Below, piece by piece: positions 1 through 8,042 of a stretch of DNA of 13,007 nucleotides (position 1 is the first letter of the stretch; every line of letters starts with the position of its first letter). Position numbers and translations under genes: made by a program. Under the pieces are notes generated by a model that saw only the letters and a program-made list of their open reading frames with translations, was not told where the DNA came from and ran no database searches. The stretch covers positions 1-13,007 of the forward strand of contig SMXE01000112.1 in assembly GCA_004357015.1 (NCBI GenBank), in the 5' to 3' direction. This DNA is from Caldithrix sp. (GTDB lineage Bacteria; Zhuqueibacterota; Zhuqueibacteria; Oceanimicrobiales; Oceanimicrobiaceae).

Positions 1-221
1 AAAAGAAAGCTGAAGTTCTGATGCAAGAAACCACGAAACAGCTTGAGGAGCTTCGCAAAGAGGCTGAATCAGCAGTCGGGGAGTTGAAGGGTGTGGCTAC
101 AGGAAAATTCGAGGATAGCAAGGCCGCCGTGACAAAAGAGACCACACGGATCAAAGACGCTATTGACGCCAGTGTCGCGGCCTTCAAAGAAGAGAAAGCC
201 ACAAAGCGAAAGAAGGCCTGA
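1..221 (+). CDS. C-terminal part of a YtxH-like coiled-coil protein (5' end outside window)
   Basis: The frame is open to the left edge (first full codon at position 3, reading K-K-A-E-V-L before the ATG at 21), so this is the tail of a longer gene and that ATG is probably internal. The visible 72 or so residues are almost all helix-forming, rich in Lys, Glu, Ala and Thr, with no hydrophobic segment and a basic end (ATKRKKA). Such tails are typical of YtxH-type proteins, which have one N-terminal membrane helix followed by a long amphipathic helix; the diagnostic N-terminus is not in the window. The next gene looks like a DUF948/YtxG-type protein. ytxH and ytxG are neighbours in Bacillus subtilis, where they are linked to general stress, and this supports the call. 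Function here is unknown. An apolipoprotein- or phasin-like helical protein is an alternative. Confidence 0.6.
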   Translation, partial: KKAEVLMQETTKQLEELRKEAESAVGELKGVATGKFEDSKAAVTKETTRIKDAIDASVAAFKEEKATKRKKA

Positions 222-272
222 TTCGCGCGGACGTGATTTTCAGTCACAACTAAATATATTAGAACAAGCCAA

Positions 273-665
273 GTGGAAGCTATGGAAATTTCGACCAGTG
301 TTGCGATCATTGCAGGATTGCTTTTCATTATGACGCTCTGTGGGATCGCAATTGCGGTAAAAGCAGTCAAAGCTCTCAGTGAGGCACAGCGGTTGCTCGA
401 AAGCACGCGGTTGCAGATGGCGCCCGTCATACACGATGTGACGCAAATTGTGGCCGATGCGCAGTCAATTGTCAGGGCCGTGGATAGGGAGATGGACAAA
501 GTCGGAGACAGCTTAGCCGCCATCAGAGATACCACCCGCAATGTTAGGGACTTTGAGCTCATGATTCAGGAGCGAATTGAGAGACCGCTGCTCGATATTA
601 CAGCAGTGCTCTCCGCCCTTGTCAAAGGTGGGCGGGTTTTTTTGAATAGTTTTCTCCGGCGCTAA
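273..665 (+). CDS. DUF948/YtxG-like small membrane protein
   Basis: This 130-residue protein has one N-terminal membrane helix (about residues 8-30, VAIIAGLLFIMTLCGIAIAV) followed by a long predicted amphipathic helix with many Val, Ala and Asp residues, and a basic end (FLRR). One anchor plus a methyl-accepting-like coiled coil is the usual layout of DUF948 (YtxG-like) proteins, whose biochemical role is not established. The preceding YtxH-like gene ends 51 bases upstream, and paired genes of these two types occur in other bacteria. The longest frame starts at a GTG at 273 with no clear ribosome site. The ATG at 282 is an equally good start and gives MEISTSVAII. The last codons contain a terminator-like hairpin, described separately. 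The family call rests on layout and neighbour, not on a catalytic motif. Confidence 0.65.
   Translation: MEAMEISTSVAIIAGLLFIMTLCGIAIAVKAVKALSEAQRLLESTRLQMAPVIHDVTQIVADAQSIVRAVDREMDKVGDSLAAIRDTTRNVRDFELMIQERIERPLLDITAVLSALVKGGRVFLNSFLRR
613..643 (+). terminator. Terminator-like hairpin and T-tract inside the end of the DUF948-like gene
   Basis: CCGCCC at 613-618 pairs perfectly with GGGCGG at 630-635 across an 11-base loop, and 7 T residues follow at 637-643. GC-only stem plus T-tract is the form of an intrinsic terminator. It lies inside the coding frame, ending about 20 bases before the stop codon at 663-665, and 61 bases before the kinase start at 705. The loop is longer than usual and the stem short, so efficiency may be low. 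It could limit read-through into the kinase gene. Confidence 0.4.
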
Positions 666-704
666 GTCGAGTGAAATTGGTGACTTTCATGCCGAGTCTG
701 TAGA

Positions 705-3700
705 ATGCGAACTCTGAGCAAAAACCGCAAAGTTTTTTCTGCTCTTTTCCCGGTGGGGATAGTTGCGTTTCACCTGCTTGCAACCATCCCTTTGCTATTT
801 CAGGTTTCAGCGCGCGTGTCTTTTCTTCCGGAGAGGCATGCGCTGTTGGAGCTTTTTTCCGCCTATATTGCGTTCATCCTGCTGTTATTCTGCCTGCGTG
901 AATATGATCGCACCAGGCTGCGGGAATTTGATTGGTGGGCGCAAGGGCTGGCGCTTTTTGTCATACTCAACCTGTTGCAAGTCTTCTTCGTCCCCGGCTC
1001 TTTTGTTCTCCCTTTCCTATCTCAAAGCTTTAATGCTGCCATCGCGCTGGAAAGTTTTGCGCGCTTTTTTCTCGCACTTTATCTTGCCGTGGGACTGTTG
1101 TCGGTGCGTGGAGAGGCGTCCCAAAGAGTCCAAATCTGGCTGGCAAGCTTCTTTGTCGGTTTAGCGCTGGTGGTCGTTGCATTGCAAGTGGACTCTTCGC
1201 TGTTCTATGCTCGAGGACACATTCTTTTTGTCAGGCGAATTTTGGATATCTGTGCGATCCTGGCAGGCTGCTTTGCGGTCAGCATCTTGGTGAATGGCGA
1301 CAAACACGGCGGCAATACGTCCGCTTGGCTGGCAGTCGCGCTGGTTTTCGGTATCTTCGCCAGCATTTACCAGGGCTTGTGGCAGAGTCTTGGCGATATT
1401 TTCTTTGAAGTCGCGCATGTGAGTAAGATTATTTTTCTGACCTTGCTCTTTGTCGGCATTGTCGCTTACAAACGGCGTCTGGCCACCAGTCAGCGGCGTT
1501 TGAGCGACGCGCTTTCTGTCGAGGGGGAGATTCTTTTGTTCGACCGCTCAGTGTCTTTCGAGATTTTGAACAACCTGCCGCAGGGCCTGGCCATCACAGA
1601 TGCCGGCGGCAGCGTCAAGTATTGCAATCCGGCTTTCTGCAGCATTCTCAAGTATGACAAGGCCAGTGTCATCGGATTGCATGTTTCGACCTTCTTTGAA
1701 TCCACAAGTTATGAGCGGGTGGCCGTTGCCGGCGTGCAGCTACAGACCGAGTCCGGCAGCAGCATTGAGGTGGTCTTGCTTGATAAGAACACTGAAAAAG
1801 TTTACGGACTGGCCAACGTGATTCCGGTTTTTGGCAAGGGCGACGGGGTGGACGGTACCCAGTACATCATCACTGATTTGACGGAACAGAAGCGAGTTCA
1901 GTTCGAATTGCAGGAAGCGTTTCAGGAACAAGGCAAAAGCCTGGAAACGTTTCGCCAGGGCATTGAACATTCTACCGAAGGCATTCTGATCACCGATCTG
2001 GATGGCCGGATAAATTATGCCAACAGAGCTTTTCAGGAGATGTCGGGCTACCATGGGACCGAGCTGTTGGGCAAAGAGGTGGTGGCGCTGGCTTACAATC
2101 AGCGCAGCGAGATCGCGTTGGAGTCGATTGGCGACCTGATGAAAGAAGGCAGAGTCTGGCGCGGCGAGTTTCACACCAAGCGCAAAGACGGCAGCGGGTT
2201 TATCGGCGAATTGTCCGTCGTCCCTATCGAAGATAAAGACAGCCCGCGCATCCGCTGCCTCTGGATCGAACAGGATATCACGCGGCGTAAAACGCTCGAG
2301 CGTAGCGTTCAGGAGCATGCCGAAAAGCTGGTTACCAAGACAAATGAGTTGGAGGCATCCCGCTCATACTACGAATCACTGATTTCAGCTATGTCCGATA
2401 TTCTGCTGGTGGTGGACAATGACGGCCAGTGCACTTTCATCAACGACTACGGCCGGAAAAGGCTGGGCTTTGCGGCGGACGAATTGAGCAAGAAACTCCT
2501 GCCGATTTTCTTCGACGATCTCAAGAAGCTGGAGAAGGACTACGGCACGGCGATTCAGGTTGAGATAAAAGACTACGAAGTGCTGATCAAGCCCCGTGAT
2601 GGAGATGCGATTCTGTGCAGTTGGTACGCGCGTCCGCTGTTCGACAGCAACAAACGTCGCATTGGCGCCATGGCGGTTGGTCGCGATATTACCGAATACA
2701 AAAAGCTGCAGGATGAGCTGGAAGATTACACCCATAAGCTCGAAGCGGGTATCGAAACCAGAACTGCGCAACTACAAAAGAAAGTAAAGCAGCTTGGCAA
2801 ATTGCTGGAGATTGGTGAAGAAATTGGTCTCAACGCGGATGTGGACGTCATCATCAACAAGATTTGTGAAGGCGTGCACGAATTGGGCTGGGGAAAAGCG
2901 GTCATCTCTTTGCGGGATGCGGAAAAGCTCAGCTCACGCACCGTGGCTACAGCCGGACTGGATCCGAAAGAAGTCGAACAGGTCATGACCTGGGGCGACA
3001 TTCCATTTGAGCACACCGAGAAATACTTCAAGGAAAGATTCCGGATCAGCCGTTCGTATTTCATCCCGAAAGAGGAGAACCTCATCAGCGCAGACACGCC
3101 GTACGCCATTCTGACGAAACATGACGCATCGGGTGAGGGTGGCTGGCAGAGTCTGGACGCGCTTTTGGTGCCCATTCGCACCAAGGACAAGATCCTGGGG
3201 CTGATTAGCGTGGACGATCCGGCAGATGGCCAGCGGCCCGGTCTCGACCAGATTCGCGATCTTGAGATCTTTGCCGACAAAGCTGCGCTGGCCATCGAGA
3301 ACGCCCGGTTGTTTCAGGCGCAAAAGGAAAACGAGCGCGAGTCAAAGTTTCTTGCCGAGATTGGCAAATTATTCCACTCCAGTCTGAACGTGGATGAAGT
3401 GCTTGAGGCGGTGGTGAAGAAAGCCGGCAACACCATCGGTGAGTTTTGCACGCTCCTGCTGATGGATGAACGCAACGAAGTGCTGCGCCCCGAGGCCAGT
3501 TTCCATCATAACCCCGGCACGGTTGACTTGTTTGTGAAGGGCACCGAAGCTTTCCCTTGTCTGGCAGGCGTCGGAATCGTTGGCGCTGTCATGACCACGG
3601 GTAAGGCGTCCCTTGCCTCGAGTCCGTTCGACGAGGAGTTGAGTGAAACCATGTTCTGCTATCTTGACGAGCGGCACGCGATTTCGTCCATCATGTGTGT

Positions 3701-5528
3701 GCCGCTTAGAGTGCGGGGCCGCATGCTTGGCGTTATGGTCTACTTGCTATTTGATGCCAAGCGTCAGTACCGGAATGATGAGATCAGACTGGCGCAGGAG
3801 TTGGCGGATCGGGCGTCGATGGCGCTGGAAAATGCCAGATTGTTCGACGAGACACGCCAGAAAGCGGTGGAACTGGAGAAGGCCAATAAGATGAAATCGG
3901 AGTTCCTGGCAAATGTGTCGCACGAGTTGCGCACGCCACTCAATGCCATCATCACGCTTTCGGATATTCAGCTTTCCACCGCCACTGCCAAGGAGGACGC
4001 CGAGCGACGCAAACAGCTTGAAATCATTCAGCGCAGCGGCAAGAATCTCCTCAGCCTCATCAACGATATTCTGGATCTTTCCAAAATCGAGTCGGGACGC
4101 ATGGACCCGGTCTATTCGGAAATCCCCATCCGCGCTGTTGTCGAGGAAACTGTGGAAGAAATCCGGCCGTTGTGCATCAAGAAAGGGTTGGCGCTTGAGT
4201 ATGGCTGCGCCCGTAACGTGCCAAAGATGTTCTTTTCTGATCAGGATAAATTGACCAAGGCGCTAACCAATATACTCAGCAACGCCGTAAAGTTTACGCG
4301 CTCAGGCGGCATCACAGTTGACATGAGCATGAAGAGCAAGGCAGAGTTGCAAATACGGGTGGTTGACACGGGCATCGGCATTCCGTCCGACCGTGTGCAA
4401 GAAGTGTTTAAGGAGTTTCACCAAATTGACAGTACAGACACCCGACAATACGGCGGCACCGGACTTGGCCTGGCCATCACGAAAAAAGTTATGGACATCA
4501 TCGGCGGACAGGTGCTGGTAGAAAGCAGACTGGGCAAAGGGTCCACGTTCACCATGGTGGTGCCGGTTAAGTCGAAGAAAGACCTCCGGGGCCAAAACAG
4601 TGTCACCGAGATAGTCGGCAAAGTCACCCGCCCACCAGAAGAGGGTATCAGTCTGGACATCCAGGACGATCGCCATCATTTAGTGCGGGACAAGAAGAGA
4701 ATTCTGATCATCGATGATGAGAAGGAATCGCTTTACATCATGTCACATTATTTGCGCGAGAACCACTACCAGGTGGTTTTTCCCGCCAATGGCGAGCCAC
4801 CTCTTGCCCTGGCCAGACAGTATCATCCTTTCGCCATCACACTCGATATTATTATGCCCGGCAAGAGCGGCTGGGAAATCCTGGATGACCTGAAGACTGA
4901 CTCGGAAACCAAGGACATCCCGGTCATCATCACATCCATCCTCTCGGAACGCGAACGCGCTCTGCAACTGGGCGCAGATGAGTATCTCGTGAAGCCCATT
5001 CAACCCAAGAAACTTCTGGCGCACTTGGCTAGCTTTGAAAAAAGACGGAAAAAGAAAAGCAATTTACTCGATTTTCCAAGATTTTTTAACCTTCGAAGAA
5101 CGCGCCCCCAAAAGCCGCTGCCAGAGCCTAACGGCGATGAAGGTGGCGCACCCTCAACGATCTTGTTGGTGGACGACGACAAAGACACGCAGTACGCCTT
5201 GCAGCTCATTCTGGAAGGTGCGGGTTATCAGGTGCATTTTGCCAACGAAGGGCGAGAGGCGCTGCGACTGGCAGAGAGTGTGCAACCGAACCTGATTTTG
5301 ATGGACATTATGATGCCCGGCATGGATGGGTACGAAACCACCCGAAACCTGAAGTCACAGACTATGTTTAAGAACACGCCCGTTGTGGCCATGACCGCCA
5401 AGGCCATGAAGGGCGACCGCGAAAAGACCCTCATGGCTGGCTGCGATGACTACATTGCCAAGCCTTTTGTAACCGCTGATCTGCTACGATTGGTTGAGAA
5501 GTGGCTGCGGGTGGCCAAATCGAATTAG
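705..5528 (+). CDS. Membrane-bound hybrid sensor histidine kinase (8TM-PAS3-GAF2-HisKA-HATPase-REC2)
   Basis: This 1,607-residue protein senses a signal, phosphorylates its own His and passes the phosphate to built-in receivers. The first 260 residues hold about eight membrane helices (near 11-33, 46-64, 77-96, 111-133, 143-162, 177-197, 205-225, 238-255); the HALLELFS segment resembles MASE3 sensors, a tentative link. PAS domains lie near 285-395, 416-530 and 553-668, each ending in a D-[IL]-T-E/R signature; a coiled coil follows, then GAF domains near 704-872 and 883-1047. HisKA has the H-box SHELRTPL with phospho-acceptor His1073. The ATPase has N-box Asn1193, DTGIGIP from Asp1221 and GGTGLGL from Gly1250. 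Receiver 1 has Asp1337/1338, phospho-Asp1381 and Lys1430; receiver 2 has Asp1490-1492, phospho-Asp1534 and Lys1586. A basic linker (EKRRKKK) joins the receivers. All catalytic residues are present. There is no DNA-binding or Hpt domain, so a separate partner is expected. The ribosome site is weak, but an in-frame stop at 681-683 limits other starts. Confidence 0.96.
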   Translation: MRTLSKNRKVFSALFPVGIVAFHLLATIPLLFQVSARVSFLPERHALLELFSAYIAFILLLFCLREYDRTRLREFDWWAQGLALFVILNLLQVFFVPGSFVLPFLSQSFNAAIALESFARFFLALYLAVGLLSVRGEASQRVQIWLASFFVGLALVVVALQVDSSLFYARGHILFVRRILDICAILAGCFAVSILVNGDKHGGNTSAWLAVALVFGIFASIYQGLWQSLGDIFFEVAHVSKIIFLTLLFVGIVAYKRRLATSQRRLSDALSVEGEILLFDRSVSFEILNNLPQGLAITDAGGSVKYCNPAFCSILKYDKASVIGLHVSTFFESTSYERVAVAGVQLQTESGSSIEVVLLDKNTEKVYGLANVIPVFGKGDGVDGTQYIITDLTEQKRVQFELQEAFQEQGKSLETFRQGIEHSTEGILITDLDGRINYANRAFQEMSGYHGTELLGKEVVALAYNQRSEIALESIGDLMKEGRVWRGEFHTKRKDGSGFIGELSVVPIEDKDSPRIRCLWIEQDITRRKTLERSVQEHAEKLVTKTNELEASRSYYESLISAMSDILLVVDNDGQCTFINDYGRKRLGFAADELSKKLLPIFFDDLKKLEKDYGTAIQVEIKDYEVLIKPRDGDAILCSWYARPLFDSNKRRIGAMAVGRDITEYKKLQDELEDYTHKLEAGIETRTAQLQKKVKQLGKLLEIGEEIGLNADVDVIINKICEGVHELGWGKAVISLRDAEKLSSRTVATAGLDPKEVEQVMTWGDIPFEHTEKYFKERFRISRSYFIPKEENLISADTPYAILTKHDASGEGGWQSLDALLVPIRTKDKILGLISVDDPADGQRPGLDQIRDLEIFADKAALAIENARLFQAQKENERESKFLAEIGKLFHSSLNVDEVLEAVVKKAGNTIGEFCTLLLMDERNEVLRPEASFHHNPGTVDLFVKGTEAFPCLAGVGIVGAVMTTGKASLASSPFDEELSETMFCYLDERHAISSIMCVPLRVRGRMLGVMVYLLFDAKRQYRNDEIRLAQELADRASMALENARLFDETRQKAVELEKANKMKSEFLANVSHELRTPLNAIITLSDIQLSTATAKEDAERRKQLEIIQRSGKNLLSLINDILDLSKIESGRMDPVYSEIPIRAVVEETVEEIRPLCIKKGLALEYGCARNVPKMFFSDQDKLTKALTNILSNAVKFTRSGGITVDMSMKSKAELQIRVVDTGIGIPSDRVQEVFKEFHQIDSTDTRQYGGTGLGLAITKKVMDIIGGQVLVESRLGKGSTFTMVVPVKSKKDLRGQNSVTEIVGKVTRPPEEGISLDIQDDRHHLVRDKKRILIIDDEKESLYIMSHYLRENHYQVVFPANGEPPLALARQYHPFAITLDIIMPGKSGWEILDDLKTDSETKDIPVIITSILSERERALQLGADEYLVKPIQPKKLLAHLASFEKRRKKKSNLLDFPRFFNLRRTRPQKPLPEPNGDEGGAPSTILLVDDDKDTQYALQLILEGAGYQVHFANEGREALRLAESVQPNLILMDIMMPGMDGYETTRNLKSQTMFKNTPVVAMTAKAMKGDREKTLMAGCDDYIAKPFVTADLLRLVEKWLRVAKSN

Positions 5529-5649
5529 ATCACACGCTCTCGCCAGCCTGAATGTAGCCGAGCATCAATTGCCTTAACCTCCCAAAATCTCATAAGAGAG
5601 AACGAGTGTTTCACCCTGATACGTTCGAGTCGTGCATTTCTTGCTACTT

Positions 5650-5664
5650 GAATTGTTACAATTC
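5650..5664. repeat. Perfect 15-base palindrome GAATTG-TTA-CAATTC
   Basis: Six-base arms GAATTG (5650-5655) and CAATTC (5659-5664) are exact reverse complements around a 3-base centre TTA. Size and symmetry suit a dimeric regulator site, but no gene starts nearby; the next start is about 370 bases away. It may be chance in AT-rich sequence. Confidence 0.35.
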
Positions 5665-5783
5665 TACCCAGATCAGTTGTTTTCGCCGCAGTTTATGCAC
5701 GATGGCATTGAAATAGTTCCATAGCCGCTCGCCCTCGTTTCAAAAAGAAGACGAATGGCTAGCGCTTGCCTGAGTCACCTGAT

Positions 5784-5798
5784 GTGTAAATTATACAC
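5784..5798. repeat. 15-base inverted repeat GTGTA-AATTA-TACAC
   Basis: Arms GTGTA (5784-5788) and TACAC (5794-5798) are exact reverse complements around a 5-base AT centre. The shape is operator-like. The embedded TATACA could also be a -10 element, but the nearest -35-like TTGCCT (5766-5771) is 20 bases away, which is too far for a good promoter. Confidence 0.3.
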
Positions 5799-5940
5799 TC
5801 TGTGCCGTCCTGCAAGGTACTACTACCGCAGCCAAGCAGCACAGGCCTGACAGTAGGCATGCTTGATTCTTAGTGACTTAAAAACTCTTCTTTGCCACTT
5901 GACCCAGCCTCTGAAATTCCGGCATCATACTTGCTCGTAG

Positions 5941-5967
5941 TTTAAATTCAGACTATCTGAATTCAAA
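5941..5967. promoter_or_regulatory. 27-base dyad upstream of the beta-propeller gene
   Basis: TTTAAATTCAGA (5941-5952) and TCTGAATTCAAA (5956-5967) are reverse complements at 11 of 12 positions around the centre CTA (the only mismatch is A5944/C5964). The inner 8 bp are perfect. It lies about 65 bases before the likely ATG at 6032 and has no T-tract after it, so an operator or a 5' leader hairpin is more likely than a terminator. A weak promoter overlaps it: TTGCTC at 5931-5936 and TATCTG at 5954-5959 with 17-base spacing, which would put the site over the -10 region, as a repressor operator would be. Confidence 0.5.
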
Positions 5968-6012
5968 GAAATTGAGAGGAATAGAGAGCCACAGTTGTCT
6001 ATATATATAAAT

Positions 6013-6022
6013 GGAAGGAAGG
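6013..6022 (+). promoter_or_regulatory. Ribosome binding site that sets the start at 6032
   Basis: The purine run GGAAGGAAGG ends 9 bases before the ATG at 6032. The longest frame would start at the ATG at 6011, which has no ribosome site and sits directly after TATATATAA (6002-6010). If that AT run is a -10 element, transcription would begin at or after the first ATG. Both points favour 6032. Confidence 0.6.
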
Positions 6023-6031
6023 CTTCATAAA

Positions 6032-7162
6032 ATGACGAAAAATACAGCATTTCGAATGTGTCGCGGCTTATGGCTGCCAGCCATGATGCTGCTCACTCTT
6101 TCAGGACGCTTTATTGCGGGCGCACATGCGGCTCCGCCAGGTTCAGGCATATCTGGTTCTGCCAGGAACATCACCCACACGGAACAGCTTCTGGAGGTCA
6201 ATCCTCGCTTCGTCGATGGTGGACGTCATATTGTTTATCTGGAGTGCACTGCGGGCGAGATGTCGTTTGCGGCTTTGCGCTGCCGACTCATGCTGGCGGA
6301 TCGCAACGGGTTTGCGGTTGTGCCCCTGACCTCCATGGGTGTGGTCGATTACGCGATGGACGAACACACCGGAGACATTTTGGTTCTCACCTCAGATTCA
6401 GCGGCGGAAGAAGACATGGCGTTCGATTTCTACCAGAGGATCTCTGAATGGCAGCTCTGGAGACTGAATTTGCAGACGCGCGCCATGACGCCGGTGACGA
6501 ACGCAGATGGCCGGCCGTTGTCCGACGGTTACAGCCTTTTGGGCATGAGTGCTCTCCCGGATTACGCGCATAATGTCATGACATCGGAGTCGCCTAACGG
6601 CAGGAATATGATTCGCATCATGTTGGAATTTGCTGGCGAGCAGGGTCAGGTGAAGTTTTATTACGCCCAGCGCGGTTGCACTCAGAAGCAGATTTTGCAC
6701 ACGGGGGCGTATGCGACTCAGACGCATTTCCCTTGGTTTCCTGACGTCACCTGGGTTGATGAAAATGTCTTCCTTACGCAAACCTTTGAGGGCGCAGGCG
6801 ACTATAAGTTTCCGCAAACGCGGGGCGGCTTTGCTATTATTAAAGTCAACCTGAAAACCGCAGCCGTTGAAACAATATCTGCCAATGTAGGCCTCAAGCC
6901 GTTTCCGAGATTTTCGCTGGATGACAGCCGAAGCTGGCTGTATTTTCAAACCGAGAGTGCCGATGGCTTTACCGAGTTGCGGCGATTGAACCTGGCGGAT
7001 GGCGAAGCCGACATCATTTACAGAACGGAGGCGGAGATCGGGCAGGCGAGAACGTCACCCGACGGCGCTAGTATCGTGTTTACGCTGGGTCGTTCAAATA
7101 ACTTTGATATTGTGCGGCTGGATTTGGACAGGAACAGAATTCAAAGATTAGCCAGATACTAA
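6032..7162 (+). CDS. Secreted TolB-like (WD40/PD40) beta-propeller protein
   Basis: The 376-residue product (7 more if the ATG at 6011 is used) starts with a signal peptide: basic MTKNTAFRMCR, a hydrophobic core of about residues 13-29, and a likely type I cleavage at AHA-APPG after residue 33. The mature part is beta-rich with repeating blades in which a position such as NPRFVDGGRHIVYL, FPRFSLDDSRSWLYF or ARTSPDGASIVFTL is followed by strands ending in RLDL-type turns. This is the pattern of TolB/PD40 propellers, which mostly act as periplasmic or outer-surface binding proteins. No catalytic motif is seen and no lipobox, so it is probably soluble. It follows the palindrome-rich gap and precedes the CysQ-like gene by 26 bases, so the two may be co-transcribed, although their functions do not obviously connect. 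The ligand is unknown. Confidence 0.7.
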   Translation: MTKNTAFRMCRGLWLPAMMLLTLSGRFIAGAHAAPPGSGISGSARNITHTEQLLEVNPRFVDGGRHIVYLECTAGEMSFAALRCRLMLADRNGFAVVPLTSMGVVDYAMDEHTGDILVLTSDSAAEEDMAFDFYQRISEWQLWRLNLQTRAMTPVTNADGRPLSDGYSLLGMSALPDYAHNVMTSESPNGRNMIRIMLEFAGEQGQVKFYYAQRGCTQKQILHTGAYATQTHFPWFPDVTWVDENVFLTQTFEGAGDYKFPQTRGGFAIIKVNLKTAAVETISANVGLKPFPRFSLDDSRSWLYFQTESADGFTELRRLNLADGEADIIYRTEAEIGQARTSPDGASIVFTLGRSNNFDIVRLDLDRNRIQRLARY

Positions 7163-7188
7163 TTCAACCCAAACGGAATCATTTATTT

Positions 7189-8004
7189 ATGTTGGAAAAA
7201 GAACTGAACCTTGCACAGGAACTTAGCTTGGAGGCCGGCCGGATTGTTATGAGTTTCTATGATACGGATGTGTCGGTCAGCTGGAAAAACGAAACTGATC
7301 CTGTGACGCAGGCAGATAAAGATTCAAATGAGTTTATTACGGCTGAATTGAGCAAACTGTTCTCTGATGACGGCATCCTTGCTGAGGAGTCGAAAGATGA
7401 CCTTAACCGGCTCAGCAAGAGCCGCGTCTGGTTGGTGGATCCGATGGACGGCACCAAGGAATTCATCGAAAAAGTAGGCCAGTTTTCCGTTATGATAGGC
7501 CTGGTTGAAAATGGCCGCCCGGTTCTGGGCGTGGTTTATCAGCCGACCACTGACATGATGTTGTTCGCTGTAAAAGGGGACGGCGCGTTCGTCGTTCGGG
7601 CCGGTGAGAAAATTTCGGTGCGGGTCTCCGACGTTGCTGCTGTCGATCAAATGCGGATGGTGGTGAGCCGCTCTCACCGCGCGCCGCTGGTAGATACCAT
7701 CAAAGACACACTCGGTATCGAAAAAGAGGTGGCTTCCGGCAGTGTGGGGCTGAAGGTGGGTTTGCTGGTCGAACAGAAAAGCGACCTATACATCCACCCG
7801 AACTCCAAAACCAAGGAATGGGACACCTGCGCACCGCAAATCATCCTCGAAGAAGCCGGCGGCCAGATGACCGATTGCTGGGGCAATCCTCTGACTTACA
7901 ACAAAGAAGACGTCTTCAATGCAAAGGGTTTCATTGCCAGCAACGGCAAGGCGCATGCTGGTATTCTAAACAAAATTTCTCCTTTCCTGGATCAAATGGA
8001 TTAG
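7189..8004 (+). CDS. cysQ: 3'(2'),5'-bisphosphate nucleotidase, CysQ type (inositol monophosphatase superfamily)
   Basis: The product is expected to hydrolyse 3'-phosphoadenosine 5'-phosphate (PAP) to AMP and phosphate, clearing the by-product of sulfate assimilation and sulfotransfer; the enzyme needs Mg2+ and is inhibited by Li+ in characterised members. The 271 residues match family length. Metal-binding motifs are intact: Glu66/Glu67 in ILAEES, Asp84 and Asp87 in WLVDPMDGTKEF, and Asp212 in KEWDTCAP. The KEF after DGT is characteristic of the CysQ branch, while inositol monophosphatases usually have TNF. The C-terminal EEAGG segment also fits. The start at 7189 gives the expected N-terminus, but the ribosome site is poor (GGAA about 13 bases upstream). 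No other sulfate-assimilation gene is in view, so activity on related substrates such as inositol phosphates remains possible. Confidence 0.92.
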   Translation: MLEKELNLAQELSLEAGRIVMSFYDTDVSVSWKNETDPVTQADKDSNEFITAELSKLFSDDGILAEESKDDLNRLSKSRVWLVDPMDGTKEFIEKVGQFSVMIGLVENGRPVLGVVYQPTTDMMLFAVKGDGAFVVRAGEKISVRVSDVAAVDQMRMVVSRSHRAPLVDTIKDTLGIEKEVASGSVGLKVGLLVEQKSDLYIHPNSKTKEWDTCAPQIILEEAGGQMTDCWGNPLTYNKEDVFNAKGFIASNGKAHAGILNKISPFLDQMD

Positions 8005-8042
8005 TTTCGGATTTGGCAGCAAGCACGACAGATTAAATTCCC

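Larger units (their letters stand above)
5529..6031. other. Gene-free gap with three short palindromes
   Basis: No credible coding frame is seen on either strand across about 500 bases between the kinase stop and the next start. The stretch is more AT-rich than its neighbours and holds three inverted repeats (5650-5664, 5784-5798, 5941-5967), described separately. No clear intrinsic terminator follows the kinase and no tRNA-like fold was recognised. It most likely contains the promoter and control sites of the beta-propeller gene, or a decayed gene or small RNA. Confidence 0.5.

Noticed and set aside
1740..2318. Antisense open frame of 192 residues opposite PAS domains 1 and 2.
   Set aside because: Shadow of the kinase coding frame; no recognisable domain and no promoter.
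2726..3323. Two overlapping antisense open frames of 130-190 residues opposite the GAF region of the kinase.
   Set aside because: The + strand encodes an uninterrupted domain series here. The antisense proteins are Ser/Arg-rich with no motif or ribosome site.
5037..5055. A-rich runs in the linker between the two kinase receivers looked like a programmed frameshift site (AAAAAAG at 5038-5044).
   Set aside because: The kinase frame reads GAA-AAA-AGA here, so the heptamer is not in the A-AAA-AAG phase needed for -1 slippage, and the zero frame continues into a fully intact second receiver.
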